A stretch of 64,000 nucleotides of DNA, taken from the NCBI GenBank assembly GCA_943787265.1, contig CALSLT010000004.1:310001-374000 (forward strand). The letters run 5' to 3'. Both the position numbers and the translations under genes were made by a program. Origin of the DNA: an uncultured Planctomycetaceae bacterium. GTDB taxonomy: Bacteria; Planctomycetota; Planctomycetia; Planctomycetales; Planctomycetaceae. This document shows positions 57,159 to 64,000 of the stretch, piece by piece (the first letter of the stretch is position 1; each line of letters starts with the position of its first letter). The notes under the pieces are model-generated. The model did no database searches, was not told the origin of the DNA, and was given only the letters and a program-made list of their open reading frames with translations.

Positions 57159-58856
57159 TCAGTCGCCGTTGATCCGGAACTGGCTGGCGACTTTTGACGC
57201 TGTCTCAAGATTCGGCAACAGGCAAGGGTGTTTGTACTGCTCGATGCTGCCGCCGAGTTTCGATTGGCGGTCGCGAGCGAATTCTTTCCAGCTTCCGCGC
57301 CGCAGTGGCAGGATTTCAAGCGGAGCCAGCCGGGATGTTGTTCGTTTTTCGTGGTACTCGCAATTGATTTCGCAAAGCCGTTCGTCGAGTCGTGTTTCGA
57401 ACCGCCGTTCGCTTCCGTTTTGCGGAACTTCCCAATCTTCGAGCATCAATTGATAACGGGGTGGTTCGCCCCAGGATGGGATGAGTGTGAAGCAGCCGAC
57501 TCGATGGCTGAATTCCGAAAGCGTTGCTCGGACGGCTTCGACTACCTGGGATTCCGAAAGCTTCTCACCGGTGATGTTTGAAATGTGGGCTCCCTTGTGC
57601 AGGAAGCGAAGGATCGGCGTTGTGTTGTGATGCCCGACGCAACGGACGACGTCACAAATGTCGTAGCGGTAAAACCCGGACGCCGTCGTCAGCAGAATGA
57701 AATAGTTTTGATCGACTTCCAACTCGTGAGCCTTCAGGATCGTTGGGTTGTCGCCACCGTACTCGGCTTCGGGAATGAATTCGTAGTAGTGCGCAGTGAT
57801 GTCCAGCACGCCGTCGGGTGACGTATCCTGAAACGGAATCGTCATGCGGCCTTCGCTGGCGGATAGTCCGTGATCCCGCACAGGAACTTCACCGTAATAT
57901 TCGTAGAGAGTCGGCAGGTAAGCGGCACAACTTCCGCCGGTCCAGATTGCGGCTAATTGCAGATCCGGCCAGTAATCCTTTGGCAGCAAACTGCCGGCTC
58001 GATCGACACATTTCTCGAGAGCCTTAGCTCGCCGCGGATCTGCTTTCGAAAATCGTTTGCCAAGTGCATCCCGAACGTTGCTCGGAATTTCCTCAGAAAC
58101 GGTCAACGTTCCGTCATTGATATCGCGAATCAATTCTTCCTTACGGTCGTCGGCCATCTGAGCCATGTGGACGAGCGTGCTGGGATTCGCCGTGGTCAGC
58201 ATCCCCACGTAAGGATCAGCAATCGCCAGTCGCAGCGCGGTGTAGTACTTGTTCGCCGCGTTGTCGATCTTGGCCAGGATCGATGGCAACGTGTAAAGCA
58301 ATTTGACGGCTGGTTTCTGCATCGCCGCCGCGAGGCCGGAAATGTTTCCGCAGGGCGTACCGCCTTCACTCATGAATCTCTGATAGTCGCTCGAAAGCTG
58401 AACAATCTTCAGAGCCTTCATTTTTGGTCGAGCGTCGAACGCTGAAATTCCCCAGAGCTGCCAGCTCCGGCGGTAGTCACTGTAAAAACGGTTGGTGACT
58501 GGAATGAATTTTGAATCGGATGTCGTTCCGCTGCTCAACGTAAACATCATGAGCCGATTCTTCGGCCCGAGCAGTGCCTGCGTCTCGCCGCGTTTCGCCC
58601 GTTCGATCGCTTCTCGGTAAAAGCTGTAGTCCGTTACGGAAACGGCTTTGTCCAGGTCGGCAGGCGTCGATGCATTTCCGAGGCCATTTTGAATGGCAAG
58701 ATCCGACTGACCGTTCAATTCGAGCAGAGACGCGAGCGTTTCTTCCTGAGTCGCGCGGCAATCCTTCGTCGCGGCCATGAATCGACCGAGCTGCCAGCGC
58801 AGTCGGAGGCGGGCAACAGTTCCGGCGGAAGCTCGTATCTGGCCTGAAATCGGCAT
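57159..58856 (-). CDS. GH3-family acyl-adenylating enzyme
   Basis: The 565-residue protein belongs to the GH3/auxin-responsive promoter family. It has TLSSGTTSDSKFIPVT (ATP motif), PFQDTSPDGV, a YYEF strand, and the typical segment GFYRYDICDVVRCVGHH with RFLHKG and the hinge ITGEKLSESQVVEAV. Plant GH3 proteins adenylate carboxylates such as jasmonate or auxin and join them to amino acids; bacterial members have unknown substrates. It is close to but convergent with the helicase gene. Catalysis of acyl-amide formation is likely; the substrate is open. Confidence 0.92.
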   Translation of the reverse strand: MPISGQIRASAGTVARLRLRWQLGRFMAATKDCRATQEETLASLLELNGQSDLAIQNGLGNASTPADLDKAVSVTDYSFYREAIERAKRGETQALLGPKNRLMMFTLSSGTTSDSKFIPVTNRFYSDYRRSWQLWGISAFDARPKMKALKIVQLSSDYQRFMSEGGTPCGNISGLAAAMQKPAVKLLYTLPSILAKIDNAANKYYTALRLAIADPYVGMLTTANPSTLVHMAQMADDRKEELIRDINDGTLTVSEEIPSNVRDALGKRFSKADPRRAKALEKCVDRAGSLLPKDYWPDLQLAAIWTGGSCAAYLPTLYEYYGEVPVRDHGLSASEGRMTIPFQDTSPDGVLDITAHYYEFIPEAEYGGDNPTILKAHELEVDQNYFILLTTASGFYRYDICDVVRCVGHHNTTPILRFLHKGAHISNITGEKLSESQVVEAVRATLSEFSHRVGCFTLIPSWGEPPRYQLMLEDWEVPQNGSERRFETRLDERLCEINCEYHEKRTTSRLAPLEILPLRRGSWKEFARDRQSKLGGSIEQYKHPCLLPNLETASKVASQFRINGD

Positions 58857-59267
58857 GAAGTTTCGGGTCTTAAACTACGGATCACTCGTCGCAAAAGATG
58901 CCCGTCTGATCAACGAGACGGACTGGGGTTTGCGTTGAGAAATTGGACGGAAACGTCCTTGAAGGGCGATGGTCACATCTCCGTTGTCGCGACCAGGTCT
59001 TTAAGCAATCTCAGTTGAGTGAGTAAAGAGCTTCAACAACTGAAGCTGACATTCTGTCGGCGAAGATCCCACCAGGCAACCTATCAGCCGGCTGATTGTG
59101 AAGCGTCAGGGCTCGGGCGTCGCAATTTGGCAGCCAAGAATTAGAGCAGGATTAGACTGCGTCGAAGCCGAGGCTGCTCATAAAAAAACGGCCATCTGAT
59201 ATTTCAGACGACCGTTTTGAGTATTCTGTAACCGAATCAGCTTACGCTGAAAGCGACGACGAAAGAC
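58857..59267. other. Intergenic region with terminator at 59185-59218
   Basis: 411 bases between the GH3-like gene and the small basic protein gene, both on the minus strand. No gene is seen. The stretch at 59185-59218 is a hairpin terminator for the small basic protein. A promoter for the GH3-like gene is expected here. Confidence 0.5.
59185..59218 (-). terminator. Rho-independent terminator for the small basic protein gene
   Basis: AAAACGG..ATCTGA pairs with its complement over about 15 positions with two mismatches around a four-base loop (TATT); on the minus strand the stem is followed by T residues. It is 49 bases after the stop codon. Confidence 0.75.
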
Positions 59268-59486
59268 CTACTTTGCTTCTTCTGTTTCTTCCTCGGTCTT
59301 TTCCTTCTTCTTCTTCTTTCGTCCGCCGGTGCTTTTCGGGACTTTCGTCTTTGGGATACCGAGCACGCTTTTCGACTCGTCCCAACGATCTTCGTCCGTA
59401 AGCTTTGCGATACGTTCAGCTCGCTTCATGACATTTCGGGCGCGGACCAACCGACTACCGCGTTTCAGGCTCTGATCAAGACTCAC
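59268..59486 (-). CDS. PVC-group small basic protein (Chlamydiae/Verrucomicrobia/Planctomycetes type)
   Basis: From GTG 59486 (GGAG about eight bases upstream) the product is 72 residues, Lys-rich, starting VSLDQSLKRGSRLVRARNVMKRAERIAKL. This matches the short basic protein confined to the PVC superphylum (TIGR04137-type). It is thought to bind nucleic acid, perhaps at the ribosome, on the basis of charge; this is not proven. The frame continues upstream to 59621 with no conserved sequence, so the GTG start is preferred. It has its own terminator. The C-terminus (GGRKKKKKEKTEEETEEAK) is charged and disordered. Confidence 0.85.
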   Translation of the reverse strand: MSLDQSLKRGSRLVRARNVMKRAERIAKLTDEDRWDESKSVLGIPKTKVPKSTGGRKKKKKEKTEEETEEAK

Positions 59487-59718
59487 CGTACTTATCTCCA
59501 GATTTGCAACCCAGCTCTCAAGAGGGGTATCCTCCGAGTCTGGTTGAATTTCTCTATCGAATCCCGAAACCACCGGCTGCGGGAAGCGAAGGATTCTATG
59601 CCTGACGGCATTCGGTTGCAACTCGCGGAATCGATTCCGCCAATTGCCTCGATGTCACGTCGACAATCGCCGATACGAACTGATTGAGTTGCCCAAAAGA
59701 CTGTCAGGATATGAGTTT

Positions 59719-60828
59719 ATGAATCATCGGCGTCCAGCACTGCAAAACTGCCATTCAATTCTGTCTGGCCTGAAATTCTGTCGGTTTTGGTTAATTCTGC
59801 TCACCGGACTCTGTCTGGGCTGTTCGGAACAGCCGGATCCGGAAGCATCAAACCGAGACGGAGAGCTGACCGGCATCGAAGCCAGCTCCCCCGTGCCACG
59901 CGATGTGACGCTCGCTCTGAACTGGTATCCCGAGGCTGAACATGGTGGATATTACGCGGCCCTCGTACACGGATATTTCGAAGAGGCTGGCCTGAATGTG
60001 ACGATTCGACCTGGCGGTCCGGGAGTGCCGGTCATTCAAGACGTCGCTACTAAACGAGTCGAATTCGGCATTTCGAACGCGGATCAGATACTGGTCGGCC
60101 GAGCTCGCGAAGCCGATGTCGTGGCAGTTTTTGCAGCGATGCAGACCAGCCCGCGCTGCATCATGGTTCACGAAGCGTCCGGGATAGAAAAATTCGAAGG
60201 CCTGAAGAATCTGACACTGGCCATCAATCAGAACTCGACCTTCGGAAATTATCTGCAGCGGAAAGTGTCGCTCGAAGGCTGCACGATCGTGCCGTACCCG
60301 GGCAACGTCTCGACGTTCCTTCTCAACAAGGATTTCGCTCAGCAGGGCTACGTCTTCAGCGAGCCGTTCACTGCGAAGAAAGAAGGCGGCGACCCTCGTA
60401 GCCTGATGGCGGCCGAAATCGGGTTTAACCCGTACACAAGCACGCTGATCACCGAAGCGTCGATGATTAAAGACAAGCCTGACCTCGTTCGAGACTTCAC
60501 GCAGGCCGTTCAGAAGGGCTGGCAGAAGTACCTCACCGAGCCGGAAGAAACCAATCGTTTCATCCTGGCCCAGACGGACGAGATGAGCGAAGAGGATCTC
60601 GACATCCTTGAATTTGGCGCGAAGGAATTACAGGGTCTTTGCCTGTCCTTCGATTCGACCGGAACGATCCCGCTCGGAAACATGACGGAACAACGCTGGC
60701 AGAAGATGGCCGATCAGCTTGTCGAATGCGAAGTCGTCGACGCTGGAAGCCTCAAAGTCGCCGACGCGTTTACGAACGAGTTCCTAGCCGAGCATCCAAA
60801 CAAAGAAGCAGAATCCGACAGCGACTAA
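59719..60828 (+). CDS. ABC-type substrate-binding lipoprotein, NMT1/THI5-like
   Basis: From ATG 59719 the protein has 369 residues with a lipobox (LCLGC at about residue 35). The mature part is a periplasmic binding fold of the NMT1/THI5-like class: VTLALNWYPEAEHGGYYAALVHGYFEEAGLNVTIRPG, VEFGISNADQILVGRAREADVVAVFAA, FEGLKNLTLAIN. Members bind pyrimidine precursors, riboflavin or sulfonates and feed ABC permeases. No permease or ATPase gene is adjacent. The next gene is an MFS transporter, separated by three repeats. The ligand is unknown. Confidence 0.85.
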   Translation: MNHRRPALQNCHSILSGLKFCRFWLILLTGLCLGCSEQPDPEASNRDGELTGIEASSPVPRDVTLALNWYPEAEHGGYYAALVHGYFEEAGLNVTIRPGGPGVPVIQDVATKRVEFGISNADQILVGRAREADVVAVFAAMQTSPRCIMVHEASGIEKFEGLKNLTLAINQNSTFGNYLQRKVSLEGCTIVPYPGNVSTFLLNKDFAQQGYVFSEPFTAKKEGGDPRSLMAAEIGFNPYTSTLITEASMIKDKPDLVRDFTQAVQKGWQKYLTEPEETNRFILAQTDEMSEEDLDILEFGAKELQGLCLSFDSTGTIPLGNMTEQRWQKMADQLVECEVVDAGSLKVADAFTNEFLAEHPNKEAESDSD

Positions 60829-60865
60829 TGCTTTGTTAATACTAAGAATTTAAGAATTGAGGGCT

Positions 60866-60927
60866 GTAGCTGGACTCGCAAGAGTTCAGATTTTTGTCGA
60901 ATCCCGAAGTCTTGCGACTCCGGCTAC
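60866..60927. repeat. Interspersed inverted repeat, GTAGCYGGACTCGCAAGA family
   Basis: Left arm GTAGCTGGACTCGCAAGAG (60866-) and right arm ending CTTGCGACTCCGGCTAC (60927) are inverted copies, about 20 of 22 bases, across a short loop. It lies 38 bases after the binding-protein stop and may act as a terminator. Confidence 0.75.
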
Positions 60928-60983
60928 CCTGAAATCAAACTTTGAAGAAGCGACGAGTTAAGTGACACCGTTTTCGTCTTCGT

Positions 60984-61037
60984 CACCTCTCCCCCCCGTG
61001 GGGGAGAGGTCGCGGTCTCAGCCGCGGGTGAGGGGGC
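60984..61037. repeat. Interspersed GC-rich palindrome, CTCTCCCCCGTGGGGGAGAG type
   Basis: ACCTCTCCCCCC and GGGGGAGAGGT form a tight hairpin, followed by the CGCGGTCTCAGCCGCGGGT extension and AGGGGG. This is a commonly seen bacterial interspersed repeat. It is the second of three in the gap 60829-61199. Confidence 0.7.
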
Positions 61038-61076
61038 TTTGGAGTCGAAACCCTAACCCTTCTGACCTGACAGCAG

Positions 61077-61160
61077 ATTTTCAAACAGGAGAAAACAGAG
61101 AGAGCAGAGACAGGATTCGAACGATGTCTCTGTTCTCTCTGCTGACTCCTGTTCAAAATT
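61077..61160. repeat. Interspersed inverted repeat, AACAGGAGAAAACAGAG family
   Basis: TTCAAACAGGAGAAAACAG and GACTCCTGTTCAAAATT form the outer arms, with AGAGAGCAGAGA and TCTCTGTTCTCTCT inside. It resembles the element at 41455-41534. It ends 40 bases before the MFS start codon. Confidence 0.7.
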
Positions 61161-61199
61161 GATTCTTCTCAAAAGAACATAAGAAACGATCTTACGGCC

Positions 61200-62507
61200 A
61201 TGACTGAATCACCAGCCAGCGACGACTCAGCAGAAACCTCAGCATCCGAAGGCCCGTGGTACGCCGGCATTACCCGCTACCAGTGGCTCGTTCTGGTGAT
61301 CGCGTCTGCGGGTTGGGTGTTTGACGTTTACGAAGGTCAGATTTTCAACATCACCCGCAACGATATGTTGGCCGAACTGGTCGGTGGCGAAGAAGCCGAA
61401 ATTAAGAAATACGGCGAGTTCTTTCTCGGTATCTTTCTGCTCGGCGGCACGGTCGGCGGCCTGGCTGCGGGGTCGCTTGCCGATCGTTTTGGTCGCCGGC
61501 CGATCATGATGATCACAATCCTGATGTACTCAGTCTTTTCCGGTTTGACATACTTCGCGACGGAACTCTGGCACGTCGCGGCGTTGCGGTTTCTTGTCGC
61601 CATGGGAGTGGGCGGCGAGTGGGCTGTCGCGGCGAGTCTTGTCTCTGAAATATTTCCCGCCCGAGCCAGAGCGCACGCATCAGGAATATTTCACGCGTCC
61701 AGTGTGTTGGGAACGGTGATGGCTGCGCTGGCCGGGATAGCCGTCGGTGCTGACTGGCGGTACGCCTACCTTGTCGGAGTCGTCCCGGCGTTATTGATTC
61801 TCTGGGTTCGTGTCACTGTCGAAGAACCTGAGCAATGGAAAGCGAAGGCTGCCGAAGGACGAAGTGCTCAGCTCGGCAGTTTCAAAGACCTTCTGTTGAA
61901 TCCAAAATGGAATCGCAATGCGTTTTTCGGAATGTTGCTGGCAGCGGTCGGGCTGGGAACGTTCTGGTCAGTCGTCGTCGCCACGCAGGACCTGGCGAAG
62001 GAGTTGCTTGTCGATTCGGGAACCACGCTCGATATCGCCAAACAGGAATCGAAATTCGCTTACGGCATCATTCAGACAATCGGCGGCGGCCTCGGCCTGT
62101 TCGCGTTTGGGCCGCTGTGTGCAAGATTCGGTCGACGGCGAGCGTTTATTGGAATGCAACTGGCGGCCTTTCTGATTGTCCCCATCACCTGCTACGGACC
62201 TCAGACCTACCAGCAACTCCTCTACATTCTGCCGCTTTACGGCTTTTTGACGCTCGGCATCCACGCCGGTTACGCGATCTATTTCCCCGAGCTGTTTCCG
62301 ACTCACCTGCGGGCAACCGGCACCAGCTTCTGCTTCAACGGTGGACGAATCCTTGCCGTGCCCGTGTTGTTCTTTTCCGGCTGGCTGAAAGCCGAGTCGG
62401 GTATGGACTACCGACTCGCCGTTTCCTCACTGGCCGTGCTCTTCCTCGTCGGTGCGTTCGTGATGTTGTTCCTCCCTGAAACGAACAAACAGGAACTCCT
62501 CGAATAG
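61200..62507 (+). CDS. MFS transporter (sugar/metabolite:H+ symporter type)
   Basis: The 435-residue protein has 12 hydrophobic segments. The MFS signature appears after helix 2 as GSLADRFGRRPIMM, and the second copy as GPLCARFGRRRAFIG. Helix 4 has RFLVAMGVGGEWAVAASLVSEIFPARARA, which is close to the sialate/benzoate/aromatic-acid:H+ symporter subfamily pattern G-x-G-x-G-E-W. The C-terminal PETNKQELLE tail is typical. It likely imports an organic acid or sugar with protons, but the substrate is unknown. The N-terminal 28 residues are acidic and disordered. Confidence 0.88.
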   Translation: MTESPASDDSAETSASEGPWYAGITRYQWLVLVIASAGWVFDVYEGQIFNITRNDMLAELVGGEEAEIKKYGEFFLGIFLLGGTVGGLAAGSLADRFGRRPIMMITILMYSVFSGLTYFATELWHVAALRFLVAMGVGGEWAVAASLVSEIFPARARAHASGIFHASSVLGTVMAALAGIAVGADWRYAYLVGVVPALLILWVRVTVEEPEQWKAKAAEGRSAQLGSFKDLLLNPKWNRNAFFGMLLAAVGLGTFWSVVVATQDLAKELLVDSGTTLDIAKQESKFAYGIIQTIGGGLGLFAFGPLCARFGRRRAFIGMQLAAFLIVPITCYGPQTYQQLLYILPLYGFLTLGIHAGYAIYFPELFPTHLRATGTSFCFNGGRILAVPVLFFSGWLKAESGMDYRLAVSSLAVLFLVGAFVMLFLPETNKQELLE

Positions 62508-62540
62508 TTCGAGAAGTCCCTGTCCGTCGCGTGGGGAACC

Positions 62541-62557
62541 AGCCATGTGGCATGGCT
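62541..62557. promoter_or_regulatory. Short hairpin in convergent gap
   Basis: AGCCATG, a 3-base loop and CATGGCT form a small perfect stem between the MFS gene and the cadherin-like gene. It might end transcription weakly; a poly-T tract is missing, so this is tentative. Confidence 0.35.
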
Positions 62558-62625
62558 GAAGACTCAGCATCGAGTAGTTGGTGTCGGTCCGATGCCGAGC
62601 TTTGCGTTCGTGCTACAACCGTGGA

Positions 62626-64000
62626 TTACTGACGCCGGTAACTCAACCATGCTTCGTCAGCCAGCAGTGAACACACCGCCTCAGCGTCGACACCCTCCGA
62701 CTCGGTGCTGAACGAAGCAACTTCAGTTGCTGATGACTGCTCAGCATCGATGTCAGGATTCGATGAGTTCGCAACTTCGGTTGCGGTGCCTTGCGATTCG
62801 ATCAGCACTCCATCCGGACGACGGACGGAGTTGCCCGTTGACTGAAACGTGAGCAGACTGTCTCTGCCTGGCAAATCGCTGGATGCCGCGCTGGTAACCG
62901 GGAACGATTCGAGTCCTTCCTGAGCAGCGGCGTTCGAGTCTCCCGTTAATCCCGTTGCAGCCGCCGTCCCGGAGAATGCGCTTGGCGGCGGCGGATCGGC
63001 AATGCCTTGAGGGTTCGTATTTCCGGCTGCGAGGGCGAACGTTGCGTCAGCCGTCAGCGTTCCGGAAGTCTGATTGGCCGCACCCGAGTATTGGTAAACC
63101 GAATCGGAAGCGTTATCGACAATCCAGATGTTGCTGACGTTGGCCGGGTCGATGGCGATGCCGGTTGGCGATGTGTTACCGCCGGCAATCGTCCAGTAGC
63201 CCTGCAGAGTTCCGTCCATCGAGTACTTAAAGACTTTGTCTTTGTTCGCCGCCTGGACGGTCCAGATCGAGGAACCGTCAGTGACGATCCCCTTGGCATT
63301 TCGATTCTTACGATTCACGGCGAACGATGAATCTGCAGACTGCGAACCGCTAAGCCGACTCGCGGCCCCGGAATAGTGAAACACCTTGTCGAGTTTGTTA
63401 TCGACAATCCAGATATCCGTACCGTCAGTCGTGATGCCCTGCGGTTTGCTAAATCCGCTCGCCTGCCACGAACCAATCTGCGTCCCGGATTCTGCGTCGT
63501 AGACATAGACCGTCTTGTTCGCATCAACGACCCAGTAAGTCGTGCCAGAAATGTCAGCCGCGACGCCTCGTGACTTTGGATTGTTCAGCGAAGTCGAAGC
63601 CAAAGCTCCACCATCCGCTCCGTAGCGGAATGCCGAATCGCTGGTGATGTCGACCACGTAGAATTTGGTCGGCGGCACTTCTTCAACATCGGTCAATGAG
63701 ATGGTGACTGGAGCCGAAGCCGTGAGCCCTCCCGAATCCGTTACCGTCACGGTGAGGTCAAACTGTGGAGTCGTTTCGTAGTCCAGCATGGCCGGATTGA
63801 TCACGATGATCTCGCCGGTTACCGAGTGAATACCGAAACTGTTTCCGATATTGCCAGCAGTGATTGTGAAGTGAGCCGAATCAAAGGCGTCGACATCAGA
63901 AGTTGCCACCGTACCAGCGCTCGTTCCGATTCCGGAATTCTCTGGAACCGAGAAAGCTGCGGAGTCGACGGTCGGCGATTCATTAACGTCAGTCTGCAGG
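62626..64000 (-). CDS. Cadherin-like repeat protein with propeller-like C-terminal region (5' cut by window edge)
   Basis: The frame is open to base 64000, so the start is outside the window; at least 457 residues are visible. The N-terminal visible part has cadherin-like repeats (PENSGIGTSAGTV, GNSFGIHSVTGEIIVI, FDLTVTVTDSGGLTASAPVT). After about residue 135 come repeated propeller-like units (YWVVDANKTVYVYDAESGT, DIWIVDNKLDKVFHYSGAA, NIWIVDNASDSVYQYSGAA). The last 130 residues are Ser/Asp/Ala-rich, ending in CSLLADEAWLSYRRQ. It is probably a large secreted or cell-surface adhesion-type protein, as planctomycetes often encode; calcium binding is inferred. No C-terminal anchor is evident. Confidence 0.8.
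   Translation of the reverse strand, partial: LQTDVNESPTVDSAAFSVPENSGIGTSAGTVATSDVDAFDSAHFTITAGNIGNSFGIHSVTGEIIVINPAMLDYETTPQFDLTVTVTDSGGLTASAPVTISLTDVEEVPPTKFYVVDITSDSAFRYGADGGALASTSLNNPKSRGVAADISGTTYWVVDANKTVYVYDAESGTQIGSWQASGFSKPQGITTDGTDIWIVDNKLDKVFHYSGAASRLSGSQSADSSFAVNRKNRNAKGIVTDGSSIWTVQAANKDKVFKYSMDGTLQGYWTIAGGNTSPTGIAIDPANVSNIWIVDNASDSVYQYSGAANQTSGTLTADATFALAAGNTNPQGIADPPPPSAFSGTAAATGLTGDSNAAAQEGLESFPVTSAASSDLPGRDSLLTFQSTGNSVRRPDGVLIESQGTATEVANSSNPDIDAEQSSATEVASFSTESEGVDAEAVCSLLADEAWLSYRRQ

Overview
The window looks like a chromosomal segment of a planctomycete (phylum Planctomycetota, PVC superphylum); genus cannot be fixed by reading alone. The grounds are a copy of the small basic protein confined to the PVC group (59268-59486), a MoxR/DUF58/BatA/DUF4175-like cluster of the planctomycete type, lipid A enzymes beside a Skp-like chaperone, TatC with a very large first loop, several planctomycete-style families (DUF4159, DUF983, GH3-like, SNF2 with a huge N-terminus) and many short interspersed palindromes. 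No tRNA, rRNA, CRISPR array, prophage or insertion sequence was seen. Genes are mostly in small groups separated by 100-500 base gaps, and many of the gaps hold palindromic repeats.

Layout. 1-3979: 5' part of fabI (cut by the window edge), a membrane-anchored unknown plus an ExeA-type ATPase, a GNAT acetyltransferase, and a tiny membrane protein coupled to a TauE/SafE exporter. 3998-19904 (all minus strand): a roughly 16 kb cluster read in the order TPR/zinc-peptidase-like protein, DUF4159, MoxR ATPase, DUF58, BatA (broken by a one-base frameshift), DUF4175-like giant coiled-coil protein, a vWA/glutamine-amidotransferase-like membrane protein, and a C13/caspase-like peptidase. 20253-24449: an anti-sigma-like membrane protein, an EVE-domain protein and MgtE. 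24736-28557: a Gfo/Idh oxidoreductase, LpxA, LpxC and a Skp/OmpH chaperone, which together point to lipid A and outer-membrane biogenesis. 28764-33018: DUF983, a TPR protein (also frameshifted), a DtxR-family regulator overlapping RuvX, and a HEPN-like/zinc-ribbon membrane protein. 33640-38952: a PuuD-like amidohydrolase lacking its nucleophile, a TPR protein, a GT4 glycosyltransferase and a secreted unknown.

39420-44903: TatC, a nucleosidase, a GcvH-like lipoyl-carrier protein followed by a 4Fe-4S protein, and RNase Y. 45138-52525: ArgC, a Tat-exported small protein, a His-rich lipoprotein, a prenyltransferase-like repeat protein, an esterase, a DivIC/FtsB-like protein and enolase. 52989-64000: SNF2 helicase, GH3-family enzyme, the PVC small basic protein, a THI5/NMT1-like binding lipoprotein, an MFS transporter and a cadherin-like/propeller-like surface protein cut by the right edge.

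Points most worth a second look are the MoxR/vWA/peptidase cluster, a DivIC/FtsB-like protein downstream of enolase in a phylum that mostly lacks FtsZ, the GcvH-like/ferredoxin pair, the membrane HEPN protein, the nucleophile-less PuuD homologue, and at least six families of interspersed palindromes, several of which create false N-terminal extensions in open frames. Two genes each carry one apparent extra G, which could be real mutations or assembly errors.
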